Positions 8,673 to 15,893 of a DNA stretch of 17,553 bases are shown here, one piece after another (positions within the stretch are counted from its first letter, which is position 1; every line of letters starts with the position of its first letter). The notes under the pieces are model-generated. The model saw nothing but the letters and a program-made list of their open reading frames with translations. It had not been told where the DNA came from and did no database searches. Source of the DNA: JBGTCD01 sp041749015 (lineage in GTDB: Bacteria; Bacteroidota; Bacteroidia; Cytophagales; Cyclobacteriaceae); NCBI GenBank assembly GCA_041749015.1, contig JBGTCD010000058.1:1-17553 (forward strand). The letters run 5' to 3'. The position numbers were made by a program, and so were the translations under genes.

Positions 8673-10133
8673 TTGAAAATTGCAGTTATCGGAGCCGGTA
8701 TCGGTGGATTGGCAGCGGCATTGCGCCTCAGGCATATGGGGCATGAAGTCACCGTATATGAAGCCCAGGAAACCTCCGGCGGCAAGCTTTCTCAAATTTC
8801 AGCATGTGGTTTTCGATTTGATGCAGGGCCTTCTCTATTTACTATGCCCAATTTGGTAGAAGCACTATTTGACCTGTACGGCATTAGCCCTTCAGAGTAC
8901 TTTACCTACAAGAAGCTCGATGAAACCTGCAGATATTTCTTTCCAGACCATTCGAATTTTATAGCGTGGAGTGATAAGGAAAAATTTTATCTGGAGGCCC
9001 ACAATAAATTAGGCATCGATCAAAAATTACTTGAAAAGTACTTAAATCGTAGCGGTTTGATTTATGAGAAAGCTTCCAGAATCTTTTTAGAAAAGTCTTT
9101 ACACAAGACCAAAACATGGCTCTCAGGGGATGCTCTTCGTGCTCTAGTTCACTTACCAAAGTTCAAACTATTTCAATCCATGCACGGGACAAATAAAAAG
9201 ATGCTTAATGGCCATAAAAAAATGGTTCAGGTATTTGACCGGTACGCTACTTATAATGGCTCCGACCCATACCAGGCTTCAGGGGTATTGACCTCTATTC
9301 CCCATCTGGAATTTAATATTGGGGCTTACCTGCCGGATGGCGGCATGTATACTATTGCAGAGTCCTTAACTCGGTTATCTCAAAAAGCAGGGATTAAATT
9401 TGCGTTTAATACTAAGGTAGATAAGATCATAATAAAAAATAACCAGGTTGCCGGAATTAGATATCATGAAAATGAGGTGCTTTATGATCGGGTGGTAAGC
9501 AATATGGACGCGGTGCTGACCTATCGGCACCTCCTCCCTGATATCAAACCAACAAAAAATCTGGAGCGGGCAGAACGGTCCAGTTCAGCATTAGTATTCT
9601 ATTGGGGGGTGAAAGGTATCCATCCGAAACTTGGTCTGCATAATATCCTTTTTAGCGCGGATTATAATAAAGAATTTAAAGCTCTTTTCAAGGAAAAAAT
9701 TTGCTACGAGGACCCTACTGTGTACATCAATATTACCAGTAAGCATCATCCTGGAGATGCCCCGGAAGGCCACGAAAATTGGTTTACCATGATCAATGTT
9801 CCGGCCAATATTGGTCAGGACTGGACCTTATGGAAGGATGCGCTTAAATCTATCATTATCAAAAAAATCAACCACCAACTCGGCATCGATTTGACTGAAA
9901 AAATTGTATTTGAGGATTATATGGACCCAATAAAAATTGAGCACAAAACCTCCTCATGGAAGGGTTCATTATACGGCTCCAGTTCCAATCAGATGATGGC
10001 CGCCTTTCTTCGACATCCAAATTTCACCTCAAGAGTAAAAGGCCTATATTTTGTAGGAGGAAGTGTGCACCCGGGAGGTGGTATCCCCCTTTGCCTGCTT
10101 TCAGCAAAGATTATGAGTGAAAATTTTATTTAA
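8673..10133 (+). CDS. crtD: Carotenoid desaturase, CrtD-like (1-hydroxycarotenoid 3,4-desaturase)
   Basis: A phytoene-desaturase-family flavoprotein of 486 residues from this start. The N-terminal dinucleotide-binding motif GAGIGG lies at 7-12, followed by the VYEAQ...GGKLSQ segment. The C-terminal FAD motif appears as LYFVGGSVHPGGGIP near the end. GPSLFTMP after the GFRFDAG stretch resembles CrtD-type enzymes of Bacteroidota more than the phytoene desaturase CrtI, and the CruF-like gene next to it supports CrtD. The enzyme would introduce the C3,4 double bond into the hydroxylated acyclic end of a carotenoid. No in-frame ATG is usable: upstream is a stop at 8634, then TTG codons at 8640 and 8673. 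The 8673 TTG places the Rossmann strand at the very N-terminus, as in homologues; 8640 would add 11 residues. CrtI cannot be fully excluded. Confidence 0.85.
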   Translation: MKIAVIGAGIGGLAAALRLRHMGHEVTVYEAQETSGGKLSQISACGFRFDAGPSLFTMPNLVEALFDLYGISPSEYFTYKKLDETCRYFFPDHSNFIAWSDKEKFYLEAHNKLGIDQKLLEKYLNRSGLIYEKASRIFLEKSLHKTKTWLSGDALRALVHLPKFKLFQSMHGTNKKMLNGHKKMVQVFDRYATYNGSDPYQASGVLTSIPHLEFNIGAYLPDGGMYTIAESLTRLSQKAGIKFAFNTKVDKIIIKNNQVAGIRYHENEVLYDRVVSNMDAVLTYRHLLPDIKPTKNLERAERSSSALVFYWGVKGIHPKLGLHNILFSADYNKEFKALFKEKICYEDPTVYINITSKHHPGDAPEGHENWFTMINVPANIGQDWTLWKDALKSIIIKKINHQLGIDLTEKIVFEDYMDPIKIEHKTSSWKGSLYGSSSNQMMAAFLRHPNFTSRVKGLYFVGGSVHPGGGIPLCLLSAKIMSENFI

Positions 10134-10153
10134 CATTATTATAAGCTGGTTGT

Positions 10154-10819
10154 TTGAACTCTGTGGAGTTAATCAGGACCATTTTCCTTTCCCCTTTTGA
10201 GAACAGAAACATCGGGCTTCCGGTGCTGGTTGTCATTTACATGGTGGGAGCTGCGGGCATTTTGACCGGGTTCAGCAATTTTCTCCTTCCGCTTTCCCCG
10301 CTAATCATTCTAACCTCCGTAGTTATACTATGGTACTATTATCGAGGCAGTACAAAACTTTTTGGATTTGGCCTTATGGCTGCCTTTTTGATTGGTTTTG
10401 GAGCAGAGTATGTAGGGGTTCACACAGGTTTGATCTTTGGAAACTATGAGTACGGTCCCAATCTTCGGCCCTTAATTGACGGGGTGCCTGTAGTTATTGG
10501 CTTAAATTGGTTTCTGGTGACCTATGGTGCCTGGTCTCTGGTCAAGCTTTGCAAATTAAATTCGTGGTTGACTATTCTATCATCAGCAATATTAGCTACT
10601 GTATTGGATTTACTCATAGAGCCGGTAGCCATGAAAATAGGGTTCTGGTCCTGGGAGGGTGGCCGAATCCCATTATCCAATTATATAGGTTGGTTTTTCA
10701 TTTCATTAATTATCGTCCTTTTTTTTAAGGCTATTAGGCTGCAACCCCACATGCCCTCCGGAGCCCTGGTATTTACTTTACAAGTATTTTTTTTCGGATT
10801 ATTGCTGATCTTTCTTTAG
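10154..10819 (+). CDS. cruF: CruF-like carotenoid 1',2'-hydratase (carotenoid biosynthesis membrane protein)
   Basis: A 221-residue polytopic membrane protein of the family containing CruF and bisanhydrobacterioruberin hydratase. About seven hydrophobic segments are seen, near 21-40, 46-62, 68-88, 112-130, 137-155, 176-193 and 203-221. Family-like motifs include the acidic EYVGVHTG region (85-92), FGNYEYG (95-101), GVPVVIGLNW, and a DLLIEPVA stretch followed by GFWSW. CruF adds water across the terminal double bond of the acyclic end group, making a 1'-hydroxy carotenoid, the substrate CrtD then desaturates. It begins 20 bases after the crtD stop. No ATG exists before residue 30, which lies inside the first helix, so the start is TTG (10154) or GTG (10163). 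Confidence 0.85.
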   Translation: MNSVELIRTIFLSPFENRNIGLPVLVVIYMVGAAGILTGFSNFLLPLSPLIILTSVVILWYYYRGSTKLFGFGLMAAFLIGFGAEYVGVHTGLIFGNYEYGPNLRPLIDGVPVVIGLNWFLVTYGAWSLVKLCKLNSWLTILSSAILATVLDLLIEPVAMKIGFWSWEGGRIPLSNYIGWFFISLIIVLFFKAIRLQPHMPSGALVFTLQVFFFGLLLIFL

Positions 10820-10837
10820 GCAAAAAATATATGGTAA

Positions 10838-10856
10838 TTTTACCTCATGGGTAAAA
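10838..10856 (+). promoter_or_regulatory. Inverted repeat placing the aminotransferase start codon in a hairpin loop
   Basis: TTTTACC and GGTAAAA form a perfect 7-base-pair stem around a 5-base loop, TCATG, which contains the ATG at 10847. The first arm also pairs with GGTAA at 10833-10837, giving an alternative structure. The stem has only two G-C pairs and is weak. It might modulate initiation or might be chance. Confidence 0.25.
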
Positions 10857-12037
10857 AAAGCAGTATCGAAAATTTTCTGGCCCATTTGGCACCTACCAGT
10901 CCTAATCCATTCTTAATGGAGATAGAAAGCGCTGAAGGACTGTACCTTTATTCCCATGATGGCACCGCCTATATGGACCTGATCTCCGGGATTGCTGTAA
11001 GCAATATTGGTCACCGCCATCCCTATGTGGTTGCAGCTATTAAAAATCAGTTGGACAGGCATCTGCACATCATGGTATATGGAGAGTACATCCAAAGCCC
11101 TACCCTACAACTCGCCAAAAAGCTAACCGGACTCCTGCCTGACCCTCTAAAAAGTCTATACCTGACCAACTCAGGCACAGAGGCCAATGAGGGAGCTCTG
11201 AAGCTGGTAAAAAGAGTAACCGGGCGCACCGAGTTGATAGGATTTTATGGCTCCTACCACGGTAGCACCCACGGTTCGCTCAGCCTATCAGGCAATGAAA
11301 ATAAAAAGTACCGGTTCAGGCCCTTATTGCCTGATGTAAAATTTTTAAGGTTTAATGAGCTTGATGATCTGAAAGAAATTTCTGAACGGACTGCCGGGGT
11401 AATTATTGAGCCTATTCAAGGGGATGCCGGAGTCCGCATTCCTGAGCAGGCTTATATGACAGCTTTAAGAGCAAGATGCACCGAAGTAGGTGCTTTATTG
11501 ATATTCGATGAAATACAAACCGGATTTGGCCGCACCGGAAAACTCTTTGCTATGGAGCATTTTGGAGTGGTGCCAGATGTGGTCACCATGGCGAAAGCCA
11601 TGGGCGGTGGGCTTCCTATAGGGGGGTTTGCTGCTAATCCTGGACATATGAAATTGTTGAGTGTCGACCCTATGCTTGGCCATATTACTACCTTCGGTGG
11701 CAATCCGGTATGCGCTGCGTCCAGCCTGGCTACACTAGAGGTTTTATTGAATGAAAACCTGATCGAAACAGCTGAGGCCAAAAGCCAACTCATCGAAGGG
11801 CTGATTCAATGCGCCCCCATTCGCGAGATCAGGCGCAAGGGGCTCATGTTTGCCATCGATCTGGAAAGTGAAGATAAAGTAAACCGCACTGTTCAATATT
11901 GCCTTGATCGAGGGGTAATCTGTTATTGGTTTCTCTCCTGCAAAACCAGCCTGCGCATAGCCCCACCTCTTACCATCAGTGAAAATGAAATAAAAAAAGC
12001 CTGCGCCATTATCAAGGAAGCCATCGAGCAGGCCTGA
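10847..12037 (+). CDS. Class III pyridoxal-phosphate aminotransferase
   Basis: A 396-residue fold-type I, class III aminotransferase in the group containing acetylornithine/ornithine aminotransferases. Visible motifs are SGTEAN (109-114) for phosphate binding, GSYHGSTHG (about 135-143), the cofactor-ring motif D221-E222 in DEIQTGFGRTG, and the Schiff-base lysine K250 in the MAKAMGGGLPIGG stretch. A TTFGGNPVC segment follows. The length is normal. The amino donor cannot be read from sequence; an ArgD role is not supported because no other arginine-biosynthesis genes are nearby. It starts 27 bases after cruF on the same strand and may be co-transcribed with the carotenoid genes, although no carotenoid step needs an aminotransferase. 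Its TGA abuts the stop codon of the opposing arsC-like gene. Confidence 0.88.
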   Translation: MGKKSSIENFLAHLAPTSPNPFLMEIESAEGLYLYSHDGTAYMDLISGIAVSNIGHRHPYVVAAIKNQLDRHLHIMVYGEYIQSPTLQLAKKLTGLLPDPLKSLYLTNSGTEANEGALKLVKRVTGRTELIGFYGSYHGSTHGSLSLSGNENKKYRFRPLLPDVKFLRFNELDDLKEISERTAGVIIEPIQGDAGVRIPEQAYMTALRARCTEVGALLIFDEIQTGFGRTGKLFAMEHFGVVPDVVTMAKAMGGGLPIGGFAANPGHMKLLSVDPMLGHITTFGGNPVCAASSLATLEVLLNENLIETAEAKSQLIEGLIQCAPIREIRRKGLMFAIDLESEDKVNRTVQYCLDRGVICYWFLSCKTSLRIAPPLTISENEIKKACAIIKEAIEQA

Positions 12038-12379
12038 CTAAAACAGGGCCTTTACGTTTTCCGGAGGTCTGCCTAATATTGCTTTTTCTCCATTGACCAC
12101 AATAGGGCGTTCGATAAGCTGGGGATAATTTACCATCACCTCTAACCACTCCGATTCAGAATAATTTTTTCCTTGAAACTTAGTCTTAAACACCGCTTCT
12201 TTGGTTCTGAGAAAATCCTTTAAAGGCCTGCCAGTAAGTTCAATTACCCGATTCAATTCATCTGCTGTAGGAGGGGTCTTCAGATATTCGATGACCTCCG
12301 GGCTAATACCCTGTTCCTTAATCAACTGGAGGGTCTCCCGACTCTTGCGGCACCGTGGATTATGATAAATTTTCATCAT
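12038..12379 (-). CDS. ArsC-family arsenate reductase-like protein (glutaredoxin-dependent type)
   Basis: A 113-residue protein of the ArsC/Spx/YfgD thioredoxin-fold family. The N-terminal KIYHNPRCRKSRE motif carries the single active cysteine (C10 from this start). RPIVVNGEKAILGRPPENV near the C-terminus matches the ArsC-type conserved arginine region. No second cysteine pair suggests the glutaredoxin-coupled mechanism. Of the possible starts, the ATG at 12379 gives MMKIYHNPRC, matching the usual N-terminus; a TTG at 12391 would add four residues and the ATG at 12376 would remove one. No arsR, arsB or other arsenic gene is near, so a general thiol-redox role is as likely as arsenate resistance. 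The stop codon directly abuts that of the opposing aminotransferase gene. Confidence 0.85.
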   Translation of the reverse strand: MMKIYHNPRCRKSRETLQLIKEQGISPEVIEYLKTPPTADELNRVIELTGRPLKDFLRTKEAVFKTKFQGKNYSESEWLEVMVNYPQLIERPIVVNGEKAILGRPPENVKALF

Positions 12380-12492
12380 GATTTTTTTCAAGTTGGAAAG
12401 GATATGTCAAATAATCAAGTCACAAGCCTTTTCTTTTATAAACTACATATTGACTTAGATAATTACAGGAATTTTTATTAAGTTGTATTGGA

Positions 12493-12987
12493 ATGAAGAC
12501 CCTATACCTTGTTCGGCATGCTAAATCTAGCTGGGATTATCCCCACCTGCGCGATGCTGATCGCCCTCTAAATGATCGGGGAGAAAAGAATGCTCCCGAA
12601 ATGGCCTCCCGATTAAAGCAAAAGAATATCATACCTGATAAAATCATTTCAAGCCCTGCAAGACGTGCCATGGATACCTGCATTATTTTTTCTGATATTC
12701 TTGGATATTCTACGGGCAAAATTATCGAGGACCGCCGCATCTACCATGCCGCAGAGGAGGACCTATTAGAAGTGATCAAAGAGACTGATAACCAAATCAA
12801 TAGCGTGATGCTATTTGGACACAATCCGGGTTTCAACTGGCTGGCTGAAGGACTTACCGGAGAGGACCTGGGAAATATCCCAACCTGTGGGATAGTGGCT
12901 TGTAAAGTGAACATATCCATCTGGAAAGAAATTGGACCAGGGACCGGTGAATTGGTGTTCTTTGATTATCCCAAGAAGGCCCAATGA
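12493..12987 (+). CDS. SixA-like histidine phosphatase
   Basis: A 164-residue histidine phosphatase superfamily protein. The RHAKSSW motif gives the phosphoacceptor H9 next to R8. SSPARRA supplies the conserved R57, and FGHNPG the second catalytic histidine, H110. The size and the RPLND.G segment fit the SixA subgroup, which in E. coli removes phosphate from histidine phosphotransfer domains; the target here is unknown. The start is the ATG at 12493, 101 bases from the divergent arsC-like gene, with no clear Shine-Dalgarno. Downstream lies repeat-rich intergenic DNA, and the next gene, hslU, is convergent. Confidence 0.88.
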   Translation: MKTLYLVRHAKSSWDYPHLRDADRPLNDRGEKNAPEMASRLKQKNIIPDKIISSPARRAMDTCIIFSDILGYSTGKIIEDRRIYHAAEEDLLEVIKETDNQINSVMLFGHNPGFNWLAEGLTGEDLGNIPTCGIVACKVNISIWKEIGPGTGELVFFDYPKKAQ

Positions 12988-13060
12988 TTAATCGAACTGG
13001 GAGGGAAATTTAGATAAAATAATTTATATGTTTAGTATTGAGTGAGCATTGTAGGGACAG

Positions 13061-13081
13061 TCCCGATGCGTAGTAACGGGA
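13061..13081. repeat. Short inverted repeat TCCCG / CGGGA
   Basis: Arms of 5 bases, TCCCG (13061-13065) and CGGGA (13077-13081), flank an 11-base loop. It resembles a decayed version of a longer GC-rich hairpin of the TCCCGATAG type seen in some Bacteroidota intergenic DNA. That comparison is recollection and not a search result. Confidence 0.35.
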
Positions 13082-13082
13082 A

Positions 13083-13109
13083 AGGCAGTTCCAGTAGGCA
13101 GTTTCCAGT
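13083..13109. repeat. Direct repeat AGGCAGTTCCAGT / AGGCAGTTTCCAGT
   Basis: Two adjacent copies, AGGCAGTTCCAGT (13083-13095) and AGGCAGTTTCCAGT (13096-13109), differ by one inserted T. A partial third start (AAGCA) follows. This is a simple short tandem repeat in non-coding DNA. Confidence 0.65.
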
Positions 13110-13129
13110 AAGCAAAATCTCTCAACCTC

Positions 13130-13325
13130 TCGTCATTTCGATGGCCGGGAAATAATATTCAAACTAAACGATAATACGGTGGCCGAGAAATCTCCATAAA
13201 GCGGAAACGAAAAGAAGTTTTACACCAACACCCTTCCGTTGCCAATTCAGGAGATTCCTCCTCCGGGGTAGAGGGGTAGATATGTATTCTACATTCATCA
13301 ATAGATGGCGGAGTCGGAATGACGA
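13130..13325. repeat. Nested imperfect inverted repeat, about 196 bases
   Basis: Outer arms TCGTCATTTCG (13130-13140) and CGGAATGACGA (13315-13325) are complementary at 10 of 11 positions. Inner arms GAGAAATCTCC (13185-13195) and GGAGATTCCTC (13250-13260) are complementary at 10 of 11. The spacers between outer and inner arms are 44 and 54 bases. The symmetry suggests a miniature palindromic repeat, such as a REP- or MITE-like remnant, in two mirrored halves. No transposase or clear target-site duplication is seen. Confidence 0.6.
13265..13280. repeat. Perfect 8-base tandem duplication GGGGTAGA
   Basis: GGGGTAGA occurs twice in direct succession (13265-13272, 13273-13280) inside the right half of the nested inverted repeat. 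The second copy also gives GTAGA, which can pair with TCTAC at 13288-13292 across a 7-base loop. Confidence 0.6.
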
Positions 13326-13334
13326 TAACAAGGC

Positions 13335-13370
13335 TGGGTTAGAGTCATGGTTAAGGTCAAAGTCAAAGTC
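13335..13370. repeat. Degenerate hexamer tandem repeat (six units)
   Basis: Six consecutive units can be read: TGGGTT, AGAGTC, ATGGTT, AAGGTC, AAAGTC, AAAGTC. GT at positions 4-5 is invariant and position 6 is always T or C. The array ends seven bases before the hslU stop codon. It looks like slippage-derived simple sequence. Confidence 0.6.
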
Positions 13371-13376
13371 CCGCTC

Positions 13377-14786
13377 CTACAAAATATACTCGCTCAAATC
13401 CTTACTCTTTGCCAGTTTAGCCAACTTGTCCTGCACCATTTCTCTGGTAACTACAATTTTGGCATTAGGGCCAATTTTGTCAGGAACATCAAATAGAAAT
13501 TCATTCAATAATTTGCTCATCACGGTATGCAGTCGTCTGGCACCAATATTTTCTATTTCTGAGTTAATATGGAAAGCCATGCCGGCAATCTCCTCCATTG
13601 CTTCATCCTGAAAAGTAATCTCTACCTCCTCTGCCATAAGAAGCGCTTCATATTGCTTGGTGAGGGCATTTTTTGGCTCTTTCAGAATGCGGTAGAAGTC
13701 ATCTTTGGTAAGATTATCAAGCTCAACCCTAATCGGAAACCGACCCTGGAGCTCAGGAATGAGGTCTGAGGGTTTGGCCACATGAAAGGCACCGGCAGCA
13801 ATGAAAAGGATATGATCCGTATTGATAATCCCATACTTGGTGCTCACGGTGCTGCCTTCGACGATCGGCAGGAGGTCCCGCTGCACCCCTTCTCTGCTCA
13901 CATCAGGCCCGGAGCCTTTACCCCCACCAGATGCTACTTTGTCGATCTCATCTATGAATATGATCCCGGTATTTTCAGCTTTGGAAATAGCTTCTTCCTT
14001 CACTTCATCCATATCGATGAGCTTGGCAGATTCCTCCTCAAGCAGCATTTTTTTGGCTTCGCCTATGGTCACTCTTCTTTTCTTATTTTTTTTGGGCATC
14101 ATGCCATTGATCATCTCCTGGAGGTTGATCATGGATGCCTCATCCATCATGCCTCCGCCAATCATACCCAGACCTCCCTGAGCAGGCTGCTTCACATTAA
14201 TTTCTATTTTCCTGTCATCCAATGACCCGCTTCTGATCTTCTCCCTAAACTGCTCCCTGGTGCGCTGGTTGAGCTCTGCATTATCCTGTGGGACTTCCTC
14301 ACCTGAAACTGAAGAGGAAATGGCATATCCTGCACCAGTTTTAGCCTGACCCGTTTTAACAGGCGGGATCAGTGCATCAAGGATGATGTCCTCCACTATC
14401 AGAGTTGCTTTTTCCTTCACTTCTTCCTTTTTGCTGGATTTAACCATATTGACCGATTGCTCCACAAGGTCACGCACCATGCTTTCTACATCTCTGCCCA
14501 CATAGCCTACTTCAGTAAATTTAGAAGCTTCCACTTTAGTGAAGGGGGCTTCGGCTATTTTTGCCAATCTCCTGGCAATCTCGGTTTTTCCGACACCGGT
14601 AGCACCGATCATCAGGATATTATTAGGTACTATATCGCCCCGCATTTCTTCGCTGGTTTGCATCCTTCTCCACCTGTTCCGCAAGGCAATGGCCACATTC
14701 CTTTTGGCGTCATTTTGACCTATTATATATTTATCCAGTTCTGCTACAATAGCCCTTGGAGTGAGTGATTTCAATTGTTCTGTCAT
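13377..14786 (-). CDS. hslU: HslU, ATPase subunit of the HslUV (ClpYQ) protease
   Basis: A 469-residue AAA+ unfoldase that would feed substrates to the HslV peptidase. Visible are Walker A GATGVGKT (61-68), the pore loop GYVG (94-97), an inserted I domain (about 110-240), Walker B IIFIDEID (275-282), the arginine-finger region QGRFP (347-351) and sensor 2 GARR (415-418). The protein ends in SEYIL, the tail that docks into HslV. It is somewhat longer than the E. coli protein (443), mainly from Gly/Met-rich I-domain sequence around 201-232. The ATG at 14786 gives the family start MTEQLKSLTPR. No hslV lies in the window. It is the last gene of the lon-porQ-hslU run, 67 bases after porQ, and its TAG abuts the repeat-rich intergenic region. 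Confidence 0.97.
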   Translation of the reverse strand: MTEQLKSLTPRAIVAELDKYIIGQNDAKRNVAIALRNRWRRMQTSEEMRGDIVPNNILMIGATGVGKTEIARRLAKIAEAPFTKVEASKFTEVGYVGRDVESMVRDLVEQSVNMVKSSKKEEVKEKATLIVEDIILDALIPPVKTGQAKTGAGYAISSSVSGEEVPQDNAELNQRTREQFREKIRSGSLDDRKIEINVKQPAQGGLGMIGGGMMDEASMINLQEMINGMMPKKNKKRRVTIGEAKKMLLEEESAKLIDMDEVKEEAISKAENTGIIFIDEIDKVASGGGKGSGPDVSREGVQRDLLPIVEGSTVSTKYGIINTDHILFIAAGAFHVAKPSDLIPELQGRFPIRVELDNLTKDDFYRILKEPKNALTKQYEALLMAEEVEITFQDEAMEEIAGMAFHINSEIENIGARRLHTVMSKLLNEFLFDVPDKIGPNAKIVVTREMVQDKLAKLAKSKDLSEYIL

Positions 14787-14853
14787 AATATTTGATCTAT
14801 TATTGCTTAAAAATATGGGCTGTCAAATTGCAAGTACAACAAGACCTTTGCCC

Positions 14854-15858
14854 TTAAAAATCCTTTTTACTAAAATTATTTATATTGGTACTGACTGAAA
14901 AAGCATTTCCTGCGCCAGCCACATGATAACCACCTCTGGAATAGCCAACCTCAAACCCTTTCACTTTTATTAAAAATCCATAGGTAATCCCGGCTCCGCC
15001 ACCTATCTGATCGAGTCTCAGCTCCCTGCGCATCATATGATTATATCCAAACCTTAACTCAACATTACTGGTAAGGAGAAGTTCAGTGCCAATGGTTATA
15101 TGACGCATCACCCGATCTACAACAGCAGGACGGGCCTCAGGTGCTGTTTGGGAAAAATTGGCCAAATCACCACGGTGCAGATGATGCCCCGTGATGGAAA
15201 AGCGAAATGGCATATACTCAGGCTTAATAGTGAAACCGGCTTTGATATCAAAAGGTATTTTGGACTGTGAATCAATATCATAATCATCTAAAACGAATCC
15301 TAAATTTTGAAACACCAACCCCGCAGTAAAATTTTTCTCAGGATGTAAAAACAACCCTCCGATATCAAAAAGCAGGGCATTAGACCGGAATCCGGCAATA
15401 TTGGAGGCTACGAATTTCATATTGGCACCCATCCGAAAATTTCCGGTTTGATGGGCTTTGCCTACTACCAGAGCCGTTTCTCCAGAGGTAAAAGTACCCA
15501 AATCATTGCCGGCATCATCATACCCATCAAATGTGCCTAATGCCAGATGCGTGACGCCAACCATCCAGATACCCGTACGGCCAAGCTCAAAAGCCCCTGC
15601 AGCACTGCTCTGGTTGACCCCCGCGAAGTAGGTAAAGAAATTGAAGGATGCCTGGCCAGACAAGGAGTCCCCTCCTGTGGCAGGGTTAAACATAAATAAA
15701 TTAATGTCTTCATCAGCCAATGAAACATTCATGCCTCCTGTACCAGCCATCCGGGCGTTGGCTGGGATGTGCAAAAACCTGTAGGTGCCATCCTGTGCAA
15801 ACAGTTCTGGCGCATTGCACAGAAATAGCATGATTACCACAAGTATACTTTTTTGCAT
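14854..15858 (-). CDS. porQ: PorQ-like type IX secretion system outer-membrane protein
   Basis: A 334-residue exported beta-barrel-type protein resembling PorQ. The N-terminus is a signal peptide (about residues 1-22, ending LFAQ). The mature start DGTYRFLHIPANARMAGTGG, followed by a DEDINLFMFNPA segment, is the PorV/PorQ signature. The remainder alternates hydrophobic and polar residues in strands with Gly/aromatic turns, as expected for a FadL-like barrel. In the T9SS, PorQ works at the outer membrane with PorU, PorV and PorZ in maturation and attachment of cargo. The ATG at 15858 begins exactly at the signal peptide; an upstream TTG at 15888 would put a basic extension before it and is less likely. 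It lies 35 bases after lon on the same strand. Confidence 0.85.
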   Translation of the reverse strand: MQKSILVVIMLFLCNAPELFAQDGTYRFLHIPANARMAGTGGMNVSLADEDINLFMFNPATGGDSLSGQASFNFFTYFAGVNQSSAAGAFELGRTGIWMVGVTHLALGTFDGYDDAGNDLGTFTSGETALVVGKAHQTGNFRMGANMKFVASNIAGFRSNALLFDIGGLFLHPEKNFTAGLVFQNLGFVLDDYDIDSQSKIPFDIKAGFTIKPEYMPFRFSITGHHLHRGDLANFSQTAPEARPAVVDRVMRHITIGTELLLTSNVELRFGYNHMMRRELRLDQIGGGAGITYGFLIKVKGFEVGYSRGGYHVAGAGNAFSVSTNINNFSKKDF

Positions 15859-15893
15859 TCGTACCCTTTTCCTAGGCAAGGTAGGCAAAAACC

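Larger units (their letters stand above)
12988..13376. other. Repeat-rich 389-base intergenic region between convergent genes
   Basis: No credible gene is present; open frames here are short and lack protein-like composition. The stretch is instead a patchwork of repeats, listed separately: a short hairpin, a direct repeat, a nested imperfect inverted repeat, an 8-base tandem duplication and a hexamer repeat. Motifs such as CGTCATTTCGA and GAGAAATCTC resemble dispersed intergenic repeats I associate with Cytophagales genomes; that is from memory and untested here. No hairpin-plus-T-tract terminator was recognised for either sixA or hslU. Confidence 0.7.

Noticed and set aside
12038..12379. 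An arsenic-resistance operon
   Set aside because: Only a single ArsC-family gene is present, with no regulator, pump or other arsenic gene in the window.
13054..13064. GGGAC-A-GTCCC as a hairpin
   Set aside because: A one-base loop cannot form a hairpin; it is at most a short DNA palindrome.
13282..13611. Open frame of 109 codons spanning the repeat region and the end of hslU
   Set aside because: Half of it is repeat DNA and half is antisense hslU, with no recognisable domain or initiation signal.
13782..14225. Open frame of 147 codons on the plus strand opposite hslU
   Set aside because: Fully antisense to the strongly conserved hslU gene; composition mirrors the opposite strand.
14799..14826. 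E. coli-like promoter on the minus strand upstream of hslU (TTGACA, 16 bases, AATAAT)
   Set aside because: The -10-like box ends only 12 bases before the ATG, leaving almost no leader, and Bacteroidota primary promoters use a different consensus. Probably chance.
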